A DNA stretch of 7,078 nucleotides, from the NCBI GenBank assembly GCA_019419545.1, contig DXZT01000017.1, positions 1 to 7,078 on the forward strand, read 5' to 3'. Shown piece after piece: positions 1-7,078 of the stretch. This DNA is from Collinsella sp. Its GTDB lineage: Bacteria > Actinomycetota > Coriobacteriia > Coriobacteriales > Coriobacteriaceae. A program made the translations under genes and the position numbers. The notes below the pieces were generated by a model. That model was not told where the DNA came from, searched no databases, and worked only from the letters and a program-made list of their open reading frames with translations. Every line of letters begins with the position of its first letter. Positions within the stretch are counted from its first letter, which is position 1.

Positions 1-15
1 CGTCAGCGAACTTAG

Positions 16-47
16 AAGGGGGAGGCCTCGCGGCCTCCCCCTTTTTT
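16..47 (+). terminator. Rho-independent terminator at left edge
   Basis: A perfect 10-bp GC-rich stem (GGGGGAGGCC at 18-27, GGCCTCCCCC at 32-41) with a four-base TCGC loop is followed by six T residues (42-47). Flanking A residues at 16-17 can extend the stem. The T tract is on the plus strand, so it most likely ends a plus-strand gene that lies to the left; a TAG at 13-15 could be that gene's stop codon, but too little is visible to say. On the minus strand the stem is followed only by TTCT, so it may also weakly stop transcripts from the 112-579 gene. Confidence 0.88.
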
Positions 48-111
48 GCGTTTACGGGGCGTGAATGACTCAATTACACCAGACGATCTTGTTGTTTTCG
101 GTATTGAGCCT

Positions 112-579
112 TTATTTAAAGAAAATAAATCGTATAACAAGGGCAACTGCTATGGCCGCAATGATCATAAGCAGGATTGTCAGCTGATGCTGCTTGCGTC
201 GTTTACTTGACGAAACGAAGATTGATTTTCCCTGTTTTGGAGTCTCGAGATAGCGAGCCGAATGCGTCAAGGTTTGCTTGGGTCGAGGCCCTCTTTGTTG
301 ATGAGCGGCGGATGCTTTCATCGGCTCATCACTAGCTGCGCTGTTTTTAGATAATGGTGCGTCTTTCAGATATACAGGGTCTCCCGAGGCAACGCCCATA
401 TGTTTACGTCCCGTTTGGGCTTCTTCGAGCGTTTGATATCGGTTTCTTGTCACATATTTGGGCTCTGGGCCATTGATGGGCTCTTGCGAGATGTGGGGGC
501 GATGGAATCGAATCGGTTGCGGGCTGGATGCTTCGTCCTGCTCCGGCATAAACGTGTTGTCCTGTTTTTGATCGTCCAT
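112..579 (-). CDS. Hypothetical protein with a C-terminal membrane anchor
   Basis: This 155-residue protein belongs to no family I recognise. Residues 1-125 are polar, rich in Q, P, S, K and E, and look largely disordered. A basic cluster KRRK (126-129) precedes one hydrophobic segment, about residues 133-154, that runs almost to the C-terminus. With no N-terminal signal peptide, this is the layout of a tail-anchored protein whose soluble part faces the cytoplasm; that topology is inferred. The ATG at 579-577 has an AAGGG-like ribosome binding site about six bases upstream. A possible -10 box, TACAAT, reads on the minus strand at 623-618, but no good -35 is seen. The coding DNA is visibly more AT-rich than the genes from 855 onward, which may mean weak constraint or acquisition by transfer. 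It is divergent from hsp20, and nothing in the context shows a function. Confidence 0.72.
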   Translation of the reverse strand: MDDQKQDNTFMPEQDEASSPQPIRFHRPHISQEPINGPEPKYVTRNRYQTLEEAQTGRKHMGVASGDPVYLKDAPLSKNSAASDEPMKASAAHQQRGPRPKQTLTHSARYLETPKQGKSIFVSSSKRRKQHQLTILLMIIAAIAVALVIRFIFFK

Positions 580-698
580 GATGCCCTTAGCTCGTCATCA
601 ATATCGTGTATGCGCCCATTGTAAGCCAGCCGTCTAGTTTTGATGAGATTGCATACATTATTTAAGCCTTCGTTCAAATTCCGTTTATTAGACAAAAC

Positions 699-769
699 CT
701 TAGTCAACCAGACTTAGATATGCTTATATCAATAGACTCAAAAAACTTTATAGTCGATGTATATATAAG
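699..769. promoter_or_regulatory. Nested dyad symmetries upstream of hsp20, possible operator
   Basis: Three inverted repeats lie in the AT-rich divergent spacer. The first is CTTAGTC (699-705) against GACTTAG (711-717), six of seven matching. The second is a perfect pair, CTTATAT (723-729) and ATATAAG (763-769). Nested inside the second is ATAGACT (732-738) against AGTCGAT (752-758), six of seven matching. Small heat-shock genes are commonly repressed by HrcA or HspR, but neither the CIRCE nor the HAIR consensus is present. If this is an operator, the regulator is unknown. The dyad overlaps a candidate -10 box at 764-769. Confidence 0.3.
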
Positions 770-790
770 AAGCGGCTGGGCATATATAAC
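764..790 (+). promoter_or_regulatory. Candidate -10 boxes for hsp20
   Basis: Two TATAAT-like hexamers lie upstream of the heat-shock gene: TATAAG at 764-769 and TATAAC at 785-790, each five of six to consensus. Neither has a recognisable TTGACA-like -35 at the usual distance, so an activator, an alternative sigma factor or simple AT-richness are all possible. Use of the 785-790 box would start the transcript near 797, giving a leader of about 58 bases made up almost entirely of the two hairpins at 806-848. Confidence 0.3.
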
Positions 791-805
791 AGCGTCAAAA
801 GAAGT

Positions 806-848
806 CCCAGTCACCTAGAAGATGACTCGGCAGTCCTTAAAAGGAGTG
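806..848 (+). promoter_or_regulatory. Candidate RNA thermometer in the hsp20 leader
   Basis: Two hairpins sit back to back. Hairpin I pairs 806-807 with 829-830, 809-813 with 823-827 and 815 with 821, with C-C and C-A mismatches and a five-base loop (816-820). Hairpin II pairs 831-832 with 847-848 and TCCT (834-837) with AGGA (842-845), with a G-G mismatch (833/846) and a four-base loop (838-841). Hairpin II therefore covers most of the AAGGAG ribosome binding site (841-846). Short, mismatched hairpins that hide the Shine-Dalgarno sequence are known for small heat-shock genes (the ROSE elements and the Synechocystis hsp17 leader). That this leader senses temperature is inferred from its shape and gene context only. 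Confidence 0.38.
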
Positions 849-854
849 GTAAAC

Positions 855-1286
855 ATGGCAAGCATGGTTCCTTATCGTTCGGTTTTTGGCGTTCGCCCTT
901 CTGCTAGCTCGCTGTTCGATTTGTTTGATGATATGACCGATCTTGCAAACAACTCGATTGCTTCCAAGGCGTTCCCCGTTGATGTCGAGGACAAGGGCGA
1001 TGGTTATGAGGTCAAGGCCTATCTGACCGGCGTCGCTAAGGATGATATCGACGTTGAGCTTAACGAGGGTCGCCTGTCGATTAGCGTGAACGTTGTGGAG
1101 GACGAGGAGAACGAGGGCAAGAACTTCCTGCAGAAGGAGTTTAGCTCGTACAGCGCGACGCGCGGCGTGTATCTGAAGGACGCTTCGAGCGAGGGCCTTT
1201 CGGCTAAGTATGCTGACGGCATCCTGACCGTTACGGTTCCCAAGATTGTCGAGAAGAAGAACGTTACGAAGATCTCCATCGACTAA
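855..1286 (+). CDS. hsp20: Hsp20/alpha-crystallin family small heat-shock protein
   Basis: This 143-residue ATP-independent holdase chaperone would bind unfolding proteins in the cytoplasm and form oligomers. The alpha-crystallin domain spans about residues 40-130. It ends in the family signature (A-x-Y-x-D-G-I-L followed by VTVPK, about 117-130), and a C-terminal I-S-I (140-142) fits the I-x-I motif used in oligomer assembly. The short N-terminal arm contains the FDLFDDM segment typical of bacterial class A proteins. I chose the ATG at 855 because AAGGAG lies at 841-846, eight bases upstream. An in-frame ATG at 822 would add 11 residues but lies inside the leader hairpins and lacks a good binding site. 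The gene stands alone, divergent from the 112-579 gene and followed by a strong terminator. Control is probably both transcriptional (dyads at 699-769) and translational (hairpins at 806-848). Confidence 0.93.
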   Translation: MASMVPYRSVFGVRPSASSLFDLFDDMTDLANNSIASKAFPVDVEDKGDGYEVKAYLTGVAKDDIDVELNEGRLSISVNVVEDEENEGKNFLQKEFSSYSATRGVYLKDASSEGLSAKYADGILTVTVPKIVEKKNVTKISID

Positions 1287-1318
1287 CGATGGCTCTGCTT
1301 CAATCGAGAGTATGAGTT

Positions 1319-1353
1319 AAGGGGGGCTGGGAAGTGATTCCCAGCCCCCCTTT
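1319..1353. terminator. Convergent terminator between hsp20 and the MBL-fold gene
   Basis: A perfect 13-bp stem (1321-1333 with 1338-1350, GGGGGGCTGG core) with a GTGA loop is followed by TTTGTTGT on the plus strand, so it ends hsp20 transcripts. A residues at 1319-1320 extend the stem. It lies 14 bases beyond the stop of the minus-strand hydrolase gene, where the downstream sequence reads TTAACTC, so it probably also stops that gene, less efficiently. Confidence 0.88.
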
Positions 1354-1367
1354 GTTGTCTTGAGGGG

Positions 1368-2177
1368 CTATTGAATGGTTGTCGGTTGATACTGGCTTGC
1401 AGGGCGTATCGAGAGCTTCCGCGGCCCTTGAAGACGGGTGGCAGAACTGCCGAGTTCATCATCGAGACTTGCATCAAGCGCGTTGGCATAGCTTTTGACG
1501 GTAAGGCTTGGACGATTATTGTCCTGGCTGATGTGCATGGCGATGAGTTGTTCGGTGCGATCGGTAACAAGTTCGCGCGCGGCTTCGGCGGCCTGGTTGT
1601 TGGAGAGGTGCCCCTTTGTGGACAGGATGCGCTCCTGAAGAAAGCGGGGGTACGCTCCTTCGCGCAACATAGTTACATCGTGGTTACTTTCGAGCGCGAG
1701 AACTCGACAGTCTTTGAGGATGTTCATGGCTTGGCTTGATAGCTCTCCGGTGTCGGTGGCAAAGCCGATGGAATCATCGAGGGCGTCGAATCGATAGCCG
1801 ACTGGATTGATGACATCGTGTGACGTTGAGTAGGTTTGCACGTGGATGCCGGCAATGGATAGGGTGTCACCGGGATCGAATTCCTCGACAGGCAGATGCG
1901 AAAGATTTTCTTTGCTCGAAAGAGTGCCCCTGCTGGCAAAGAGGGGGCCGTGCCAGTGCTTGCACCAGACATCGAGGCCCTTGATGTGATCGCTATGCTC
2001 ATGAGTAATGAGAAGAGCCGAGACGTTGTCTGCCGAGAGCCCCAGTTCTGCCATGCGCTTTAATGTCTCGCGGCGAGACAGTCCGTCATCGACCATAATG
2101 AGCCCCTGCGGGCCCTCGATGAGTGCGCAGTTGCCTTTAGAGCCACTGCCGAGGATATGAAGGTGCAGACGAGACAT
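1368..2177 (-). CDS. MBL-fold metallohydrolase, YycJ/WalJ type
   Basis: This 269-residue protein has a metallo-beta-lactamase fold and is cytoplasmic, with no signal peptide. The opening strand and loop (HILGSGSKGN, 7-16) and the metal-binding H-E-H-S-D-H motif (59-64) are clear. Further likely ligands are H120/D121 (STSHD), D142 (TDTG) and H214 (AMHISQDNN). The GHLSNNQAA segment (189-197) is characteristic of the YycJ/WalJ branch, proteins linked to the WalRK cell-wall regulon in Bacillus and Streptococcus and reported to have nuclease-type activity; the exact substrate here cannot be read from sequence. No walR or walK gene is nearby. The ATG at 2177-2175 lies directly before the first strand of the fold, but its ribosome binding site is weak (only a GGA nearby). 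The gene diverges from tilS with a 48-base gap and converges on hsp20. The last 25 or so residues are probably a flexible tail. Confidence 0.88.
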   Translation of the reverse strand: MSRLHLHILGSGSKGNCALIEGPQGLIMVDDGLSRRETLKRMAELGLSADNVSALLITHEHSDHIKGLDVWCKHWHGPLFASRGTLSSKENLSHLPVEEFDPGDTLSIAGIHVQTYSTSHDVINPVGYRFDALDDSIGFATDTGELSSQAMNILKDCRVLALESNHDVTMLREGAYPRFLQERILSTKGHLSNNQAAEAARELVTDRTEQLIAMHISQDNNRPSLTVKSYANALDASLDDELGSSATRLQGPRKLSIRPASQYQPTTIQ

Positions 2178-2191
2178 AAGATTCCAAAGGA

Positions 2192-2219
2192 TACAATGGG
2201 TGCGGACGAATAGAGGAGG
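2192..2219 (+). promoter_or_regulatory. Weak -10 candidate and strong RBS for tilS
   Basis: TACAAT at 2192-2197 matches the -10 consensus at five of six positions but has no recognisable -35, so promoter assignment is tentative. The ribosome binding site AGGAGG at 2214-2219 is strong and lies six bases before the ATG at 2226, which fixes the tilS start. Confidence 0.4.
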
Positions 2220-2225
2220 AAGCGA

Positions 2226-3764
2226 ATGCCAACGGTATCACAGCATTACGGACACCATGCCGTGCCTGGGGCAGTCGATGAGACCCGGACGAGACAGCAG
2301 GCTGCTCCTGTCGTGCTCATGGTATCAGGCGGCGCGGACTCGACGGCACTGCTTCTTATGGCGTGCACATCAAAGCTGGATATCCAAGACGGACGCGGTG
2401 TTGCCCCCATTGCTCGCGAGCGCCTGCATGTGCTGCATGTAAACCATCATCTGCGCGGCAAGGCGTCCGATGGCGACGAGGCCTTTGTGCGTGAGCTCTG
2501 CGCGCAATATGGTTTACCGCTGTGTGTGGAGCACGCTTATTTTGATGGGGAGTCGGGCAATATCGAGGCCGCGGCCCGCGAGGTGCGCTATGCCGCGGCG
2601 CGGAGGTATGTTCGCGAACTCTGCGCCCAGACGGGGGCGCCGCGAACGGCGGCTCGTATCTGCACCGCGCACACGTCTTCGGATCGCGCGGAAACGTTTT
2701 TGATGAACGCGATTAAGGGTTCGGGGCCCGCTGGTCTATCGAGCATTCCTCGCCGGAGGAATATCGTGGTGCGTCCCTTGCTCGACCTAACTCATGGCGA
2801 GCTCGTGGGCTATCTACAGGTACATGGTCAGCCGTGGCGTGAAGACGAGAGCAATGAGGATATCTCGTATCTGCGAAACTACGTGCGCCATCGAGTGATG
2901 CCGGTGGTGGCGCAGCGCAACGCGAGCGTCTGCAAGACGATTGGCGCCGCCTGTGAGATCTTGGGTGATGAAGATGCGTTTCTATCCCAGCTGTCGGCAC
3001 AGGCGTTTCGAAGCTGTTTGCGCAAAGAGGCAGCGGGCGCGCTGGTGCTCGATGCCAGGCGCCTTGCTGCGGCCGAGGTGGTAATCGCGCGGCGCATCGT
3101 GCGACTGGCGATTAAGCGCATCGATCCGGACGCTCGTCCCGAGATGCGACATGTGGAGCGAGTCCTTTCCTGCGTTGCCGAGGGCGCCGGCTCGGTCACG
3201 CTTCCGGCGGGGATTGACGCACGCATTGAGTTTGGCATGCTGGCGTTTAAGGCGCCGGCGGCTCGCGAGGGCCTGGTCGCGGACTGGGTTACCGTACCCG
3301 GTCGTTTGCCGTTGGGCGGGGGGCGCATGCTGGTCGCAGAGCCGATGGCCGTTGAGCCGGGATGCGATATCGTGCGCCGCGCCCGTGAGCTTGCGGTTGC
3401 CGGGGAAGTGACAGCTTTGGTAGACGCGGCTGCCCTGGGTTTTGCCGACAGCGATAGTGAGCGGATCCTGGCGGGCTCACGTGGCGAGATCCCTGCAGAG
3501 GCGCGATTGGCGCGCCTGTGGGTGGACGGTCCCGCACCGGGAGACGTGATGTGCCCGCTAGGAATGAGTGGCCGAAGCAAGAAGGTATCCGACTTGCTAG
3601 GCGAGGCTCGCATTCCCGTTTCCGAGCGCGCCGGCGTGCCCGTGGTGAGAACGGCTCCGGGAGGTGCCGTGGTATGGGTCGCCGGAGTTCGCGCGGACGA
3701 GCGTTTTAAGTGCACGGCCGCAACGCGCGTGGCATATCTGCTCCGCGTGGTCGATGCGGAATAG
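2226..3764 (+). CDS. tilS: tRNA(Ile)-lysidine synthase TilS
   Basis: TilS joins lysine to C34 of the CAU-anticodon tRNA-Ile using ATP, which changes both its charging and its codon reading to AUA; it is an essential cytoplasmic enzyme. At 512 residues it is slightly longer than the typical 430-480. The ATP pyrophosphatase loop S-G-G-A-D-S is at 34-39, HVNHHLR at 71-77, the H-x-x-x-D-x-x-E-T helix at 149-157, GSGPAGL at 165-171, and the DESN...RNYVRH segment at 207-222. The C-terminal TilS domain (about 430-505) shows KKVSDLL, ARIPVSER and the closing AGVRADERFK. The catalytic segment reads HTSSDRAET where HxxDDQxET is usual. Residues 230-430 are a divergent, alanine- and arginine-rich linker and middle domain. 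The start is set by AGGAGG six bases upstream. It is the first gene of the tilS-hpt-ftsH cluster, an order also found in Bacillus. Confidence 0.95.
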   Translation: MPTVSQHYGHHAVPGAVDETRTRQQAAPVVLMVSGGADSTALLLMACTSKLDIQDGRGVAPIARERLHVLHVNHHLRGKASDGDEAFVRELCAQYGLPLCVEHAYFDGESGNIEAAAREVRYAAARRYVRELCAQTGAPRTAARICTAHTSSDRAETFLMNAIKGSGPAGLSSIPRRRNIVVRPLLDLTHGELVGYLQVHGQPWREDESNEDISYLRNYVRHRVMPVVAQRNASVCKTIGAACEILGDEDAFLSQLSAQAFRSCLRKEAAGALVLDARRLAAAEVVIARRIVRLAIKRIDPDARPEMRHVERVLSCVAEGAGSVTLPAGIDARIEFGMLAFKAPAAREGLVADWVTVPGRLPLGGGRMLVAEPMAVEPGCDIVRRARELAVAGEVTALVDAAALGFADSDSERILAGSRGEIPAEARLARLWVDGPAPGDVMCPLGMSGRSKKVSDLLGEARIPVSERAGVPVVRTAPGGAVVWVAGVRADERFKCTAATRVAYLLRVVDAE

Positions 3765-3825
3765 CGTCCCACGCCAGCTATTCTGTGCGACGTTGACGGT
3801 ATTCCCGCGCTGATGGCGTACGGGC

Positions 3826-3855
3826 TGGAAAATATACCCCGTGCGCTGCTAGAAT
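3826..3855 (+). promoter_or_regulatory. Extended -10 promoter for hpt-ftsH
   Basis: TGCTAGAAT (3847-3855) is an extended -10 element with a five-of-six TAGAAT core. TGGAAA (3826-3831) is a four-of-six -35 at 18-base spacing. The transcript would start near 3862, about 50 bases before the hpt ATG. It lies in the 147-base tilS-hpt gap, which has no convincing terminator, so hpt and ftsH may be served by both read-through from tilS and this promoter. Confidence 0.55.
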
Positions 3856-3911
3856 GTGAAGTTCGCGTCCATACGGCGGTGTGTGGGCGATAAGCACAAG
3901 AAAGGGTTGTC

Positions 3912-4460
3912 ATGGCTTCTCAACATCCGGATATCGAGAAGGTTCTGTTTACGCAGGAGGATATCGACGGTATCGTCTCTCGCCTAGGCGAGCAGATTAC
4001 GCGCGACTACGCGGGTAAGGATCTGGTGCTGATTGCGGTCCTGCGCGGCGCCGTGGTCTTTATGGGCGACCTGATGCGCAAGATTGAGCTGCCGACCAAC
4101 ATCGATTTCATGGCTGTTTCGAGCTACGGCGACGGTGTGAAGTCTTCGGGTATCGTGCGTATCATTAAGGACCTGGATATCGACATCCGCGGTCGCGACG
4201 TGCTGATCGTCGAGGACATTCTGGACTCGGGCCTGACGCTCAAGTATCTGATGAAGAACCTCGAGAGCCGCAAGCCCGCTTCTCTGGAGGTCGCCGCCTT
4301 CCTGTGGAAGGACGTTGAGGACCGCGTCTCGGCCATCACGCCCAAGTATGTTGGAACCCATTGCCCCGATGCCTTTGTGGTGGGCTACGGCCTCGACTAT
4401 GCCGAGCGCTATCGTAACCTTCCGTATCTGGGCATTTTGAAACCGGAGGTTTATTCGTAA
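3912..4460 (+). CDS. hpt: Hypoxanthine phosphoribosyltransferase
   Basis: This purine-salvage enzyme of 182 residues, the usual family length, transfers phosphoribose from PRPP to hypoxanthine (and usually guanine) to make IMP or GMP in the cytoplasm. The type I phosphoribosyltransferase PRPP loop VLIVEDILDSGLT is at 97-109, with the acidic pair E101-D102. LRGAVVFMGDL (44-54) forms the pyrophosphate loop, SYGDG (71-75) starts the flexible catalytic loop, and the C-terminal FVVGYGLDYAERYRNLPY (155-172) is a family hallmark. The ATG at 3912 follows AAAGGG (3901-3906) by five bases. One base separates its TAA from the ftsH ATG, and the ftsH ribosome binding site lies inside its last codons, so the two are probably translationally coupled. 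In Bacillus HprT binds FtsH and TilS at the replication-stress level; whether that holds here is unknown. Confidence 0.96.
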   Translation: MASQHPDIEKVLFTQEDIDGIVSRLGEQITRDYAGKDLVLIAVLRGAVVFMGDLMRKIELPTNIDFMAVSSYGDGVKSSGIVRIIKDLDIDIRGRDVLIVEDILDSGLTLKYLMKNLESRKPASLEVAAFLWKDVEDRVSAITPKYVGTHCPDAFVVGYGLDYAERYRNLPYLGILKPEVYS

Positions 4461-4461
4461 G

Positions 4462-6603
<2,142 letters not shown>

Positions 6604-6614
6604 TCTTTGTGGCG

Positions 6615-6648
6615 AAAGCCTCCGCGGGGAAACCTGTGGAGGCTTTTT
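6615..6648 (+). terminator. Rho-independent terminator after ftsH
   Basis: AAAGCCTCCGC (6615-6625) pairs with GTGGAGGCTTT (6636-6646), 11 bp with one G-T pair, around a 10-base loop. The T tract runs 6644-6648. It begins 12 bases after the ftsH stop codon and ends the tilS-hpt-ftsH cluster. Confidence 0.88.
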
Positions 6649-6662
6649 GCATCTGTTGATTG

Positions 6663-6707
6663 GGGACAGACTTAAATGAGCGTTTTCACGCATTTGAACT
6701 GCGTCCC
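6663..6707. repeat. Imperfect REP-like palindrome
   Basis: GGGAC (6663-6667) pairs with GTCCC (6703-6707), and AAATG (6674-6678) pairs with CATTT (6691-6695). A further CG/CG pair closes a TTTTCA loop (6683-6688). The two arms read alike when one is reverse-complemented, with small bulges. Size and shape resemble the REP palindromes mobilised by single-copy REP-associated tyrosine transposases; no such gene is in the window. The right arm also fits the end of the neighbouring insertion sequence, so the two readings compete. Confidence 0.45.
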
Positions 6708-7023
6708 GAATCTTGGCCTTCTTTATTAGAAGCGAACACTAGGACGCTTTCAATAGCCGTTTCCGAAACTCCACCGGGGTGAGGCCGCCGAGCGCCACCT
6801 GGCGACGCCTCGTGTTCCAATGCACGACGTAGGCGTCGAGGTCCCTCTTGAAGGACTCGAAGTCGGCCCACTCGACGCCCCTGAAGAACTCGTCCTTGAG
6901 ATGCCCGAACACCTGCTCCGTCGCTCCGTTGTCTAGGCAGTTGCCCTTTCTCGACATGCTTTGCCTGGCGCCGTGCCTCCTGAGCTCGCCGGTCCACCTG
7001 GGGTGCTGGTACTGCCATCCCAT
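6695..7023 (-). mobile_element. IS3-family (IS150-like) insertion sequence, 3' end only
   Basis: The minus-strand transposase fragment is followed by 44 bases and then a sequence that, read on the plus strand from 6695, starts TGAACTGCGTCCCGAATCTT. This fits my recollection of IS150-subgroup ends (TGnACTG, then CCC, AA and TTGG). The other end, orfA and most of orfB are absent: GC-rich transposase sequence stops near 7023 and AT-rich DNA begins. No target-site duplication can be assessed. The element is best read as a truncated remnant, although the window edge prevents proof. Confidence 0.6.
6739..7023 (-). pseudogene. IS3-family transposase OrfB, C-terminal remnant
   Basis: These 94 residues are the C-terminal part of a DDE integrase-core transposase. 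GWQYQHPRW (2-10), QSMSRKGNCLDN (21-32) and ATEQVFGHLKDEFF (34-47) are hallmarks, with E36 as the third catalytic acid. The end AYVVHWNTRRRQ...GLTPVEFRKR is also typical. A full IS3 OrfB is about 270-300 residues, so the first two catalytic aspartates and the N-terminus are missing and the fragment cannot be active. The ATG at 7023 is probably an internal methionine and has no ribosome binding site. The frame stays open upstream to 7078, but that stretch (DWRKYVGENGEKYIDANN) does not look like transposase: the expected H-S-D motif before M-G-W-Q-Y is absent and base composition changes. An alternative is an unusual, intact transposase that continues past the edge. Confidence 0.75.
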
Positions 7024-7040
7024 GTTGTTAGCGTCAATAT

Positions 7041-7075
7041 ATTTTTCACCATTTTCACCAACGTATTTTCGCCAA
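7041..7075. repeat. Three short direct repeats at the right edge
   Basis: ATTTTTCACC (7041-7050), ATTTTCACCAA (7051-7061) and ATTTTCGCCAA (7065-7075) are three near-identical units spaced 10 and 14 bases apart; the complementary unit is TTGGYGAAAAT. The stretch is AT-rich, unlike the adjacent transposase remnant. Roughly helical spacing would fit protein-binding sites in a promoter region, but the window ends before any associated gene can be seen. Confidence 0.45.
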
Positions 7076-7078
7076 TCG

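Noticed and set aside
723..742. HspR (HAIR) operator
   Set aside because: ACTCAAA at 736-742 resembles one half-site, but the opposite half CTTATAT (723-729) matches poorly and the spacing is six, not seven.
822..854. Upstream ATG as the start of hsp20
   Set aside because: The ATG at 822 lies in leader hairpin I without a good ribosome binding site, while the ATG at 855 has AAGGAG at proper spacing and gives the normal family N-terminus.
3759..3783. Terminator after tilS
   Set aside because: GAATAGC/GCTATTC form a 7-bp inverted repeat across the tilS stop codon, but the stem is AT-rich, the loop is 11 bases and no T tract follows.
2879..3913. 344-codon open frame antisense to tilS
   Set aside because: The Ser/Arg/Ala/Thr-rich product is a compositional shadow of tilS, which has clear motifs on the plus strand.
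7022..7078. Plus-strand open frame starting at 7022
   Set aside because: It is only 19 codons to the edge, is built from the direct repeats, and has no ribosome binding site; it overlaps the transposase remnant start.

Overview
The window looks like chromosomal DNA of a moderately GC-rich, Gram-positive gut-type actinobacterium. My best guess is Coriobacteriia (Collinsella or a relative). This rests on the GC-rich codon use of the core genes, the tilS-hpt-ftsH order and the style of the IS3-type transposase. It is an inference from general knowledge, not a database result.

Layout, left to right. Bases 16-47 are a strong hairpin terminator, probably ending a gene that lies to the left. Bases 112-579 (minus) encode an unrecognised 155-residue protein with a single C-terminal membrane anchor, in DNA visibly richer in A+T than its neighbours. 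Bases 580-854 are an AT-rich divergent spacer with nested dyad symmetries and two back-to-back leader hairpins. The second hairpin covers the ribosome binding site of a small heat-shock protein gene (855-1286, plus). A long GC hairpin (1319-1353) separates that gene from a convergent metallo-beta-lactamase-fold hydrolase of the YycJ/WalJ type (1368-2177, minus).

Divergent from the hydrolase is a housekeeping cluster on the plus strand: tilS (2226-3764, tRNA-Ile lysidine synthase), hpt (3912-4460, hypoxanthine phosphoribosyltransferase) and ftsH (4462-6603, membrane AAA+ zinc protease). hpt and ftsH are separated by one base and probably share an extended -10 promoter just upstream of hpt. A hairpin terminator (6615-6648) closes the cluster.

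The right end is accessory DNA: an imperfect REP-like palindrome (6663-6707), the 3' end of an IS3-family (IS150-like) insertion sequence on the minus strand (about 6695-7023), and an abrupt change at 7024-7078 to AT-rich DNA with three short direct repeats.

Most of the window is ordinary core genome. No new multi-gene system is visible. The most interesting non-coding signal is the two-hairpin hsp20 leader, a candidate RNA thermometer. Next come the palindrome/IS junction and the repeats at the right edge.
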